This document shows, in pieces, positions 14,632 through 22,600 of a DNA stretch of 44,107 nucleotides. This DNA is from an uncultured Microbacteriaceae bacterium. Its GTDB lineage: Bacteria; Actinomycetota; Actinomycetes; Actinomycetales; Microbacteriaceae. The stretch spans positions 1-44,107 of the forward strand of contig CAMLMQ010000005.1 of the NCBI GenBank assembly GCA_946481135.1, read 5' to 3'. A program made the position numbers and the translations under genes. Position 1 is the stretch's first letter, and the number at the start of each line of letters is the position of its first letter. The notes beneath the pieces are model-generated. The model was not told the origin of the DNA, did not search any database, and worked only from the letters and a program-made list of their open reading frames with translations.

Positions 14632-16317
14632 TCAGTAGCCGTCGATCCCGCCGGGCCAGTGGACGTCGATGCCGTTCGCGACGACGAGCTCCTGGAGCTC
14701 GGCGCTCAGCGCGGGATCGCCGTGGATCTGATGCGGCTCGAGACCGCGCTCGAGCGACATCGCGAGCAGCAGTCCGGCCGCCTCGCCGATGTTCCACTCG
14801 ACGGGGTGCAGGCGGTAGCACCCGTTCGTGATGTGCGTCGTGCCGATGTTCTTGCACGCGGCGACGACGTTGCGCATGCGACGCGGGATGAGGGCGCCGA
14901 GGGGGATCTCGAAGGGCGCGGCGCCGACGTCGATGTAGTTGTCGCCGCCCGTCGAGGGGTGCAGGTCGATGCGGTACATCCCGATGCCGACCGAGTCGTC
15001 GTAGCGGCGCGCGCCCGCCGAGCCGCGGATCTCGAGCGAGACGTCGAGCTCGGTGATCGTCTCGAGGGCGCGGATGCGGCGACTCTCGCGCACGTAGGGC
15101 GCCATCGCGAGGCCGTCGACCGTGCCGACGACGTCGGGGCGGAGGCGGAGGCCGGGGAACCCGTGGCCGCCGTCGGTGCGCGGCGCCTCCGTCTGCATCC
15201 AGTAGAGCATCGACAGGCTCAGCTGCTTCGCGTCGTGGAGGCGCTGCGCGCGCGTGTCGTCGTCGACGTCGATGATCGAGCCCTCGAAGTAGTCGATGTT
15301 GGGCCAGTTGACGAGTGTGATGTCGCTCGGCATGAACCCCGGCTCGAAGTTGCCGCGCGCGAGGATGCGGCGGTAGAGCCAGAGATCCCACCGCGCGGGG
15401 TCGTCGCGCTCGTCGGGTCCGACGGAGCGCGGGTCGGCGGCGGGGTTGGGCGTGAAGTTGCGCTCCGTCCGCGCGAGGGTGCGCGGATTGGGCGACACGA
15501 AGCTCAGCAACGGGCCGCCCCAGAAGTCCGGCTCGATCGAGCGCCAGTGGTCGTACTGCGCGGGCTTGTCGATCGTGTGGTCGCCGTCGACGTGGTCGAC
15601 CGCGAAGCAGTAGCTGACCGCCTGCATGTTGTCGGGCTGCGCGACCTCGGGCGCGCTCGGCTCGCCCGTCTCGGCGCGCGACTCGAACCCCGTGACGTAC
15701 TCGATGCCGGCGAGGGGCAGCAGCTCTCCCGTCTCGGTCGCATCGACGACGTAGAGCGCTTCGAGCGACCACACGACGTCCTCGTGCACGACCTCGACGC
15801 CGAGCACGCGATCGCCGTCGACGTCGGCCCGCACCGCACGTCCGCGGACGACCGTGAGACGACCCGACGAACGCCACGGCGCGAGCAGCTCGTCGATGAC
15901 GGATGCGGCGACGCGCGGCTCGTGGCACAAGCGGCTCACGTGGCCCGCGCCGGGGTTGAGCTGATCCCACGTGCGAGCGGCCTCGGTGAGCGGATAGGCA
16001 CGCCGGTAGTAGTCACGGATCCGCTCGCGGAGTCCGCGGTAGCTGCGCGTGATCCCGAGGTCTTCGACCCACGGATGCTCGTCGGGCGGGACGGCTTGCG
16101 ACGTGAGCTGCCCGCCGAGCCACTCGTACTCCTCGACGAGCACGACCGTGCGTCCACGACGCAGCGCCGAGAGCGCCGCCGCGACTCCGCCGAGTCCTCC
16201 CCCGAGGACGAGCACTTCTGAACGGAGGTGGGGCACGGCGGATCTCCCGGGGTAGAGGACGACTTGCACCCCCGGCATCCACGCCGGTCGACTCGGGTCG
16301 TCATGAGTTGTCGACAT
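14632..16317 (-). CDS. FAD-dependent oxidoreductase (FAD_oxidored/PF12831-like)
   Basis: This flavoenzyme carries the dinucleotide loop VLVLGGGLGGVAAALSALRRG and VVLVEEYEWLGGQLTSQAVPPDEHPW, with AVRADVDGDRVLGVEVV and VVDATETGELLPLAG as the second flavin region and CKNIGTTHITNGCYRLHPVEWNIGEAAGLLL near the C-terminus. Such proteins are common in carbohydrate-utilisation loci, where they are thought to oxidise sugars. ATG 16317 is the longest start (561 residues), but the operon -10 region would overlap it. A GTG at 16236, preceded by GGGAG and giving MPHLRSEVLVLGGG, is a strong alternative (534 residues). First gene of the transporter operon. Confidence 0.88.
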   Translation of the reverse strand: MSTTHDDPSRPAWMPGVQVVLYPGRSAVPHLRSEVLVLGGGLGGVAAALSALRRGRTVVLVEEYEWLGGQLTSQAVPPDEHPWVEDLGITRSYRGLRERIRDYYRRAYPLTEAARTWDQLNPGAGHVSRLCHEPRVAASVIDELLAPWRSSGRLTVVRGRAVRADVDGDRVLGVEVVHEDVVWSLEALYVVDATETGELLPLAGIEYVTGFESRAETGEPSAPEVAQPDNMQAVSYCFAVDHVDGDHTIDKPAQYDHWRSIEPDFWGGPLLSFVSPNPRTLARTERNFTPNPAADPRSVGPDERDDPARWDLWLYRRILARGNFEPGFMPSDITLVNWPNIDYFEGSIIDVDDDTRAQRLHDAKQLSLSMLYWMQTEAPRTDGGHGFPGLRLRPDVVGTVDGLAMAPYVRESRRIRALETITELDVSLEIRGSAGARRYDDSVGIGMYRIDLHPSTGGDNYIDVGAAPFEIPLGALIPRRMRNVVAACKNIGTTHITNGCYRLHPVEWNIGEAAGLLLAMSLERGLEPHQIHGDPALSAELQELVVANGIDVHWPGGIDGY

Positions 16318-16340
16318 GGTGTGTGGAGGCTCTTCCGGAC

Positions 16341-16365
16341 GTCAAGCATCTAATAGGAAAAACCT
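16341..16365 (-). promoter_or_regulatory. Regulon operator/-35 module upstream of the FAD oxidoreductase/ABC operon
   Basis: Read on the minus strand it is AGGTTTTT followed by CCTATTAGATGCTTGAC, matching the propeller-operon element at 4319-4343 at 21 of 25 bases and in the same orientation to the genes. It ends in the TTGACG -35 hexamer (16340-16345). A separate inverted repeat, CTGATG-N5-CATCAG (16364-16380), overlaps its start. Confidence 0.7.
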
Positions 16366-16380
16366 GATGACCTGCATCAG
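16364..16380. repeat. Inverted repeat CTGATG-N5-CATCAG
   Basis: Six-base perfect arms around ACCTG, adjoining the regulon module in the divergent region between the FAD oxidoreductase and lacI. Possible part of the same operator. Confidence 0.4.
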
Positions 16381-16415
16381 CACGCAAGATCGACACGACG
16401 GCGTACAGTCCTGCG

Positions 16416-16430
16416 ATCAGGTATTTTGTC
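16416..16430 (+). promoter_or_regulatory. Degenerate regulon operator near lacI
   Basis: ATCAGGTATTTTGTC resembles the ATCAGGTTTTTCC part of the module before the FAD oxidoreductase operon, in the orientation of the lacI operon. It could mediate autoregulation. Confidence 0.35.
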
Positions 16431-16441
16431 CAGCTCTATGG

Positions 16442-16480
16442 CGACGTCGCGAGTGCGGCGCTACAGTCATCGCGACGTCG
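16442..16480. repeat. 11-base inverted repeat upstream of lacI
   Basis: CGACGTCGCGA (16442-16452) and TCGCGACGTCG (16470-16480) are perfect complements 17 bases apart, and each contains the palindrome CGACGTCG. The region spans a TACAGT -10-like hexamer (16462-16467) and lies 49 bases before lacI. It could be two operator half-regions on one DNA face or a leader hairpin. Confidence 0.55.
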
Positions 16481-16528
16481 GTCATGAGGTGGGCTCGACT
16501 GGTCATAGGGAACATCTGGAGGATACTG

Positions 16529-17569
16529 ATGGCAGCACGACGCGCGACCCAGGCTGACGTCGCGCGCCTGGCGGGAGTGAGCCAGGCAACCGTCTCACTC
16601 GTGCTCAACGGCACCAAGAACCCGAGATCACGCGTCGGGGGATCGACCGAGCGCCGCGTTCTCGACGCCATCCGTGAAACCGGCTACACCGTCAACCCCC
16701 TCGCACGGAGCCTCACCGAGGGCAGCAGCAACATCCTTGGGGTCTTCACCTACGAGTCGGTCTTCCCGCGCGACCGCGCCGACTTCTACCACCCGTTCCT
16801 CGTCGGCATCGAGTCCGCTGCCGAGTCGCTCGGAGTCGACCTGCTGCTGTTCACGAGCGCGCCGAGCCACAACGGGAGGCGCCGCATCGTCGACTCGGGT
16901 TGGAACCGGCTGCGGTTCACCGACGGGTGCATCATGCTCGGCGAGTACGACGACAAGGACGACATTGCGACGCTCCTCAGCCAGCGCTTCCCGTTCGTGT
17001 TCGTCGGACGACGCGAGATGGAAGGCTCCCCCGTGCCGCACGTCGCCGCCGCCTACACGGAGGCGACGCGCGCCGTGACCGACCGTCTGATCGGCCTCGG
17101 GCACCGCAACATCGGCTTCCTCGGGATGCTCGGCCGCGAGGAGTCCGCGGTCGACCGCATCATCGGCTATCGCGACGCCGTCCACGACGCGGGCCTGCGC
17201 CCCGTGCTGCTCGAGCAGACGACCTTCACGGCGAGCGAGATCGTCGACCTCGTGCTCCACAACCGGCTCACCGCGCTCGTGCTCGGGCCGAAAGCGCCCG
17301 CGGAGGAGATCGCCGCGACCGCGCGCCACCGCGGGCTCACGGTGCCGGGCGACCTGTCCCTCGCCGTCCTCGGCGATCCCACCGTGCCGTTCGCCGACGA
17401 CGACGCCTGGTCGGGGTTCCGACTGCCGCGCGTCGAGATGGGCACGACGGCGCTCGAGCTCCTCTACGGCGTCGTCCACAACGAAGAGGAGCTCTCCCTC
17501 GAGCAGTCGCTCCCCTGCCGAATCGTCGAGGGCACGACCATCGCGCCCCCCACGAGCGTCGACCCATGA
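16529..17569 (+). CDS. LacI-family transcriptional regulator
   Basis: A 346-residue sugar-responsive repressor. The N-terminal helix-turn-helix is TQADVARLAGVSQATVSLVLNG (about residues 7-28), followed by the hinge GYTVNPLARSLTEG and a periplasmic-binding-protein-like effector domain (ILGVFTYES, LGHRNIGFLGM). ATG 16529 is chosen because GGAGGA lies five bases before it. A longer upstream frame has no ribosome site. It heads the plus-strand operon, and its ATGA overlap couples it to the Gfo/Idh gene. The repeated AGGT/ACCT elements at 4319 and 16341 are its likely targets. Confidence 0.93.
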   Translation: MAARRATQADVARLAGVSQATVSLVLNGTKNPRSRVGGSTERRVLDAIRETGYTVNPLARSLTEGSSNILGVFTYESVFPRDRADFYHPFLVGIESAAESLGVDLLLFTSAPSHNGRRRIVDSGWNRLRFTDGCIMLGEYDDKDDIATLLSQRFPFVFVGRREMEGSPVPHVAAAYTEATRAVTDRLIGLGHRNIGFLGMLGREESAVDRIIGYRDAVHDAGLRPVLLEQTTFTASEIVDLVLHNRLTALVLGPKAPAEEIAATARHRGLTVPGDLSLAVLGDPTVPFADDDAWSGFRLPRVEMGTTALELLYGVVHNEEELSLEQSLPCRIVEGTTIAPPTSVDP

Positions 17570-18513
17570 GCCCGGGCGCCGACCCGCTCGTCGTCGGACT
17601 CCTTGGGCTCGCGACGTCGCACCCCGCGAGCGACGCCGCCGCACTCCGCGGGCTCGACCGCGGCATGAGCTTCCTCGTCGCCGACGAAGACGACGCCCGC
17701 GCGTCGGAGTTCGCGGGCGCGACACCCGACGTGGAGTACGTCTCGCGCGCGACACTGCTCGCGGCGCGGCCCGCACTCGTCATCGTGACGACGCCGCCCC
17801 CGGAGGTCGCCGACACCGTCGCCGACGCCCTCGACACCGGCGCCGTGTGCTACGCGAACAAGCCCGCCGCGGTGACGCACGCGCAGGTCGACGCTCTCGA
17901 CCGCGCGGTGGCCGGTCGCGACGACCGATTCCTCACGACCTCGACGCTGCGGCTCGCCCCGGGGATGCCGTCGCCCGCTCCCGTAGACGGCATCCTTCTC
18001 GCGCGAGCCACGATCCGGCACGACGTCGCGCGCTGGACGCACGCACCCTCGTGGCAGGACGATCCCGAGATCGGCGGCGGTCTCGTCGGCACGATGGGGC
18101 TGCACGGGATCGAACTGCTCGCCGCGGTCGTCGGCCCCGGGCTGCGCGTCGAGCACGTGTCCACCTCCACGCGCCTCCTGACCGGGCTGCGCAGCGAGGA
18201 CACGGCGACCCTCACGGTGCGCTGGCCCGACGGCCTCACGGGGACCGTCGACGTGCTCGGCAACGCCGCGGAGGCGCGCTACGACGTCGTGCTCGCGACG
18301 CGCGAACGCGAACTCGCGTACGCGCTGCCCGCCGACCGCGCCGACCCCTTCGGCACGCGCGCGACCATGACCGCCCTTCTCGCGATGACGACCGGCGCTC
18401 CGCCGCCCGTCTCCTGGTCCGAGAGCCGCGCGGTGCTGCGCGCGCTCGCGGACGCCGTCGCGCGAGCGCACCCGACCCCGGCACAGCCCGACCGTCTCGC
18501 GAGGCGGTCCTGA
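17566..18513 (+). CDS. Gfo/Idh/MocA-family oxidoreductase
   Basis: A 315-residue NAD(P)-dependent sugar oxidoreductase. The Rossmann start is PLVVGLLGLATSHPAS, a departure from the usual GxGxxG. The catalytic EKP motif appears as NKP (CYANKPAAV, K99), so Lys is kept and the preceding Glu is Asn. The second half has GGGLVGTMGLHGIELLAAV, the substrate-domain histidine region. It starts with ATGA over the lacI stop. Members of this family oxidise or reversibly open sugars, including anhydro-sugars. The substrate is not predictable here. Confidence 0.87.
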   Translation: MSPGADPLVVGLLGLATSHPASDAAALRGLDRGMSFLVADEDDARASEFAGATPDVEYVSRATLLAARPALVIVTTPPPEVADTVADALDTGAVCYANKPAAVTHAQVDALDRAVAGRDDRFLTTSTLRLAPGMPSPAPVDGILLARATIRHDVARWTHAPSWQDDPEIGGGLVGTMGLHGIELLAAVVGPGLRVEHVSTSTRLLTGLRSEDTATLTVRWPDGLTGTVDVLGNAAEARYDVVLATRERELAYALPADRADPFGTRATMTALLAMTTGAPPPVSWSESRAVLRALADAVARAHPTPAQPDRLARRS

Positions 18514-18533
18514 TCCTCCCAAGGAGCATGTGC

Positions 18534-19550
18534 ATGAGAACCACCCCTGAGCTGGAGAGCCGGCTCGCGACGCCGAGCGACGCCCTCGTCGCCGACCTGC
18601 GGGAGCTCGACGGCGACTTCATCGTGCTCGGCGCCGCCGGCAAGCTCGGCCCGAGCCTCGTGAGCCTCGCCGTCGAAGGCATCCGCCGCGCCGGCACGGG
18701 CGCGACCGTGTACGCCGTGAGCCGCTACAGCACGCCCGGATCGCGCGAGGACATGGAGGCGCGCGGTGCCGTCGCCGTCTCCGCGGACGTCGGCGACGAC
18801 GACGCGCTCCGCGCACTGCCCGATGCCGCGAACGTCGTCTATCTCGTGGGCGCCAAGTTCGGCAGCGACGGCAATCCCGCCGCGACGTGGGCGACGAACT
18901 CCTACCTCCCCGGCCGCATCGCCCGGCGCTTCGGCGGATCGCGCGTGAGCGCGCTCTCGACGGGCAACGTATATCCCTTCACGCCCGGCGGCAGCGGCGG
19001 CGCCCACGAGGCGACGCCGCTCTCCCCCGTCGGCGAGTACGCGATGTCGTGCCTCGGTCGCGAGCGCGTGCTCGAGGAGATCGCGCGGCAGACTGGATCG
19101 CCGCTCGCGATCGTGCGCCTCAACTACGCCGTCGAAATGCGCTACGGCGTGCTCGTCGACCTCGCCTCCACGATCGTCGCGGGTGAGCCCGTCGACGTGT
19201 CGATGGGCTCGGTCAACGTCGTCTGGCAGGGTTACGCGAACGAGGTGACGCTGCGCGCCCTGCGGCACGCCGCCAGCCCGCCGTTCGTCATCAACGTCGC
19301 GGGACCCGAGACCGCGTCCATCCGCCGGCTCTCGGAGCTCCTCGGCGCGCGCCTCGGCACCGAGCCCGTCTTCACGGGCGAGGAAAGTCCGACCGCGCTC
19401 CTCTCAGACGGCTCGCGCGCGCACGCGATGTTCGGATACCCCGAGCTCACGCTCGGCCAGCTCGTCGACGCGACCGCCGACTGGTTCGCGGCCGGCGGCG
19501 AGCTGCTCGGCAAGCCGACGAAGTTCCAGCGCCGCGACGGGAGGTTCTGA
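18534..19550 (+). CDS. NAD-dependent epimerase/dehydratase family protein lacking the YxxxK lysine
   Basis: A 338-residue extended-SDR fold protein. The cofactor loop is IVLGAAGKLGPSL (GxxGxxG, residues 33-39). The usual active site YxxxK is Y169-AMS-C173, so the catalytic Lys is Cys. The neighbourhood CLGRERVLEEIA continues the normal helix. It may be a modified or non-canonical SDR, or may act without classical hydride chemistry. ATG 18534 is used because AAGGAG (18521-18526) lies seven bases upstream; ATG 18528 is too close. It lies 20 bases after the Gfo/Idh gene in the same operon. Confidence 0.85.
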   Translation: MRTTPELESRLATPSDALVADLRELDGDFIVLGAAGKLGPSLVSLAVEGIRRAGTGATVYAVSRYSTPGSREDMEARGAVAVSADVGDDDALRALPDAANVVYLVGAKFGSDGNPAATWATNSYLPGRIARRFGGSRVSALSTGNVYPFTPGGSGGAHEATPLSPVGEYAMSCLGRERVLEEIARQTGSPLAIVRLNYAVEMRYGVLVDLASTIVAGEPVDVSMGSVNVVWQGYANEVTLRALRHAASPPFVINVAGPETASIRRLSELLGARLGTEPVFTGEESPTALLSDGSRAHAMFGYPELTLGQLVDATADWFAAGGELLGKPTKFQRRDGRF

Positions 19551-19551
19551 C

Positions 19552-20595
19552 GTGGCGGCGAACGCGTCGCGGCTCGACCGCTTCCGTCGCGGCGGTGTCA
19601 TCCCCGCCCATCCGCTCGCGATCGACGCGAGCCGTCGCCTCGACGAGCGTCGCCAGCGCGCGCTCGGGAGGTACTACGTCGCCTCGGGGTCGATCGGACT
19701 CGCCGTCGCCGTGCACACGACGCAGTTCGCGGTGCACGAGTCCGCACGCGGGCTGCTCGAGCCCGTGCTCTCACTCGCGGCGGGCCTGCGTACGGAGCGG
19801 GGCGGCGACGAGCTCGTGCTCGTCGCCGGTGCGTGCGGCCCCGTCGGCCAGGCCGTCGCCGAAGCCGAGCTCGCGGCATCCCTCGGCTACGACCTGTGCC
19901 TGCTCACCCCGTACGGCGTCGGCGACGCGAACGAGGACGACCTCATCGAGCGCGCCGCCGCCGTAGGCGAGGTGCTGCCCGTTGTCGGGTTCTACCTCCA
20001 GGAGGCCGTCGGCGGTCGCCCGCTCTCGCGCGACTTCTGGCGGCGACTCGCCGCGCTCCCGACCACGATCGGCATCAAGATCGCCCCGTTCGACCGCTAT
20101 CGCACGCTCGACGTCGTCGGCGGCGTCGGCGAATCCGGCCGGGCGTCCGACATCGCCCTCTACACGGGCAATGACGACGCGATCGTGAGCGACCTCATCA
20201 CTGCGTACCCGTCCCCCGCAGGCGCCCAGCGCATCGTCGGCGGGCTACTCGGGCAGTGGTCGGTGTGGACGCGCGAAGCCGTGCGGATGCACGCGCTCGC
20301 GCAGGATGCCGCGGCCGGCGACGACGCAGCGCTCCGGGAGCTGGTCTCCCTCGGACCGGCCCTCACGGATGCCAACGGCGCACTCTTCGACGTCGCGGGA
20401 CGCTTCCACGGATCTGTACCCGGCATCCACGAGGCGCTGCGCCGGGTCGGCCTGCTCGAGAACATCCTGTGCCTCGACGAGAACGAGACCCTCTCGCCCG
20501 GGCAGCTCGAGGAGATCGACAGGATCTGGGCGGCGTACCCCGAGCTACGCGACGACGACTTCGTCGCCGAGAACCTCGAACGGTGGCTCGCATGA
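19552..20595 (+). CDS. Dihydrodipicolinate synthase-family aldolase/lyase
   Basis: A 347-residue TIM-barrel class I aldolase family member. The Schiff-base Lys is K176 in TTIGIKIAPF, and the proton-shuttle Tyr is Y148 in VVGFYLQEAVGG. The front-end motif is SGSIGLAVAVHTTQF instead of GTTGE, so it is not DapA itself. The family includes N-acetylneuraminate lyase, KDG aldolase and hydroxyproline-pathway enzymes that cleave or deaminate 2-keto acids. The GTG start is preceded by GGGAGG and directly follows the SDR stop. Likely role: carbon-carbon cleavage of the oxidised sugar acid. Confidence 0.87.
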   Translation: MAANASRLDRFRRGGVIPAHPLAIDASRRLDERRQRALGRYYVASGSIGLAVAVHTTQFAVHESARGLLEPVLSLAAGLRTERGGDELVLVAGACGPVGQAVAEAELAASLGYDLCLLTPYGVGDANEDDLIERAAAVGEVLPVVGFYLQEAVGGRPLSRDFWRRLAALPTTIGIKIAPFDRYRTLDVVGGVGESGRASDIALYTGNDDAIVSDLITAYPSPAGAQRIVGGLLGQWSVWTREAVRMHALAQDAAAGDDAALRELVSLGPALTDANGALFDVAGRFHGSVPGIHEALRRVGLLENILCLDENETLSPGQLEEIDRIWAAYPELRDDDFVAENLERWLA

Positions 20596-21233
20596 TCGCC
20601 GAGCTCGTGCGTTCGTCCGACCCCGTCACGTGGTGCTTCATCGGCGACAGCGTGACGGCCGCGCAGCGCTACACCTACGGCGCCCGCGGATACGTCGAAC
20701 TGTTCCACGAACGGATGCGCGAACTCGACCGCGGGCTCGACGCCGTCATCAACACCGCCGTCTCGGGGTGGCGCGTGACCGATCTGCTCGAGCACCTCGA
20801 CCACATCGCGCTGCGCCACCGGCCCGACGCCGTCGTCATCGGCATCGGACTCAACGACACGAAGGAGGGTGCCGAACGCATCCCCGGATTCGAAGCCGAC
20901 TACGCGCGCCTCGTCGCCCGGCTTCGAGATGCGGGGGCGCACGTCGTCGTCCAGACACCTGCGGGCACGCTCCCGACGGCGCCGCGCGACGTCGTCGAAC
21001 ACCTCCCCGCGTACACGGAGGCGGTGCGGCGGGTCGCTGCAGCCACGGGCGCCGAACTCGTCGACCACGACGCGGCCTGGTCCGCCGAGAATCCGGGAGT
21101 CGTCGAGGAGTGGCAGGGCCGCGGATGCCATCCCAACGAACAGGGGCACCGGGCGATGGCGCGCACGCTTCTGCGCGCGGCGGGCGTGTGGGATCCCGCG
21201 GCGAGTCGCGTCTCCCGCGGGGATCCGTCATGA
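20592..21233 (+). CDS. SGNH/GDSL-family hydrolase, probable carbohydrate esterase
   Basis: A 213-residue cytoplasmic esterase. Block I is FIGDSVTA with nucleophile Ser20, block II Gly59 (VSGWRV), block III Asn88 (IGIGLNDTKEG) and block V His180 (GCHPNEQGH). The Asp normally three residues before the His is Arg177, so the triad appears to lack its acid, although some SGNH enzymes work as dyads. It overlaps the lyase stop as ATGA and is itself overlapped by the serine dehydratase. Removal of acetyl or another acyl group from the sugar is the expected task. Confidence 0.88.
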   Translation: MIAELVRSSDPVTWCFIGDSVTAAQRYTYGARGYVELFHERMRELDRGLDAVINTAVSGWRVTDLLEHLDHIALRHRPDAVVIGIGLNDTKEGAERIPGFEADYARLVARLRDAGAHVVVQTPAGTLPTAPRDVVEHLPAYTEAVRRVAAATGAELVDHDAAWSAENPGVVEEWQGRGCHPNEQGHRAMARTLLRAAGVWDPAASRVSRGDPS

Positions 21234-22585
21234 GCCGCCCGGCCTACGTCTCGGCGCTCGACCTCTTCACGATCGGCATCGGCCCGTCGAGCTCCCACAC
21301 GGTGGGGCCGATGCGCGCCGCACGCGACTTCGCGGAACGGCTTGAACGACACGGGGTGCTCGAGCGGGTCGATCGGGTCACCGTGCGGTTGCACGGGTCG
21401 CTCGGCGCCACCGGCGTCGGGCACGGAACCCCCGACGCGGTCGTCCGCGGCCTCGCCGGAGCGCATCCGGAATCGGTCGACCCGGGGATCGTGCGCGGGA
21501 CGTGGGCGCGCCTCGACGACGATCCGCGCGTCGAACTGCTCGGGTGCCACCCCATCGTCATGAGGCGTGACGACGTCGAGCTCGCGCCACGCGACATCCT
21601 GCCGGGCCACCCCAACGCGCTCACCCTCATGGCGTGGGACACGGGGGTCGTCGTCAACGTCGAGACGTACTACTCGACGGGAGGGGGATTCATCCGGCGC
21701 GAGGGCGACGCGACCGACGAGACCCTCGCGCCCCCGCCGCATCCGTTCTCGACCTCCGCGCAGCTGCTCGCCGAGTGCGCTGCGACGGGATCGTCGATCG
21801 CCGACCTCGCCCATGCCAACGAGGTCGCGCGCCACGGGTCCGGCTACGAGACCCGCCTCGACGCGATCTGGGCCGCGATGTCGGGATGCGTCGACGCAGG
21901 GCTCACGGCCGAAGGAGTGCTGCCCGGGAGGCTCGGAGTTCCCCGCCGCGCGGCAGCACTCCGGGCGCGGCTCGAGCGGGCCGGCGACCGCGACACGACG
22001 CTCGAGTGGCTGCACGCCGAGGCGATGGCGGTCAACGAGGAGAACGCCGCCGGCAACCGCGTCGTGACGGCGCCGACGAACGGCGCCGCCGGGATCGTGC
22101 CCGCCGTCGGACGGCACCTCGTGCGGACGGTCTCCGGCGCGGATTCCGCACTCCTGCGGATCTACCTCCTCACGGCGACCGCGATCGGCTCGCTCATCAA
22201 GGCCAACGCCTCCATCTCGGGGGCGGAGGCGGGCTGTCAGGGCGAGGTGGGGTCGGCCTGCGCGATGGCCGCCGCGGGGCTCTGTGCGGCGCTCGGCGGG
22301 TCGCCTGCCCAGGTCGAGAACGCAGCGGAGATCGCGCTCGAGCATCACCTCGGCTTGACGTGCGACCCGGTTGACGGGCTCGTCCAGATCCCCTGCATCG
22401 AGCGCAACGCGATCGCATCTGCGACGGCGGTAAGCGCCGCGCGGCTCGCACTCAACGGGACGGGTGCGCACATCGTCTCGCTCGACGTCGCGATCGAGAC
22501 GATGCGTCAGACCGGCTTCGACATGCTGGACAAGTACAAGGAGACCGCCGGAGGGGGCCTCGCCGTCAACGTCGTCGAGTGCTGA
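21230..22585 (+). CDS. sdaA: L-serine ammonia-lyase, single-chain iron-sulfur type
   Basis: Converts L-serine to pyruvate and ammonia using a [4Fe-4S] cluster. Family markers are GIGPSSSHTVGPMRAA (residues 17-31), the PGHPNALTLMAWD segment, NRVVTAPTNGAAGIVPAV, the cluster cysteines in EAGCQGEVGSAC and LTCDPVDGLVQIPCIERNA, and a C-terminal Cys451 (the last residue), which in the characterised Legionella enzyme tucks into the active site. The 451 residues match the fused bacterial form. The ATGA overlap with the esterase gene shows it belongs to the sugar operon, an uncommon placement suggesting that serine or a serine-like product is made in this pathway. Confidence 0.94.
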   Translation: MSRPAYVSALDLFTIGIGPSSSHTVGPMRAARDFAERLERHGVLERVDRVTVRLHGSLGATGVGHGTPDAVVRGLAGAHPESVDPGIVRGTWARLDDDPRVELLGCHPIVMRRDDVELAPRDILPGHPNALTLMAWDTGVVVNVETYYSTGGGFIRREGDATDETLAPPPHPFSTSAQLLAECAATGSSIADLAHANEVARHGSGYETRLDAIWAAMSGCVDAGLTAEGVLPGRLGVPRRAAALRARLERAGDRDTTLEWLHAEAMAVNEENAAGNRVVTAPTNGAAGIVPAVGRHLVRTVSGADSALLRIYLLTATAIGSLIKANASISGAEAGCQGEVGSACAMAAAGLCAALGGSPAQVENAAEIALEHHLGLTCDPVDGLVQIPCIERNAIASATAVSAARLALNGTGAHIVSLDVAIETMRQTGFDMLDKYKETAGGGLAVNVVEC

Positions 22586-22600
22586 CGCGAGGCAGAGGGT

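Noticed and set aside
2447..21233. Sialic acid utilisation as the function of the whole island
   Set aside because: NanE, NagB, a Gfo/Idh protein, a DHDPS-family protein, an esterase and a propeller protein look suggestive. However, the DHDPS-type protein does not show NanA motifs, no ROK NanK or NagA is present, and the FAD oxidoreductase and serine dehydratase do not fit. Kept only as a weak possibility.
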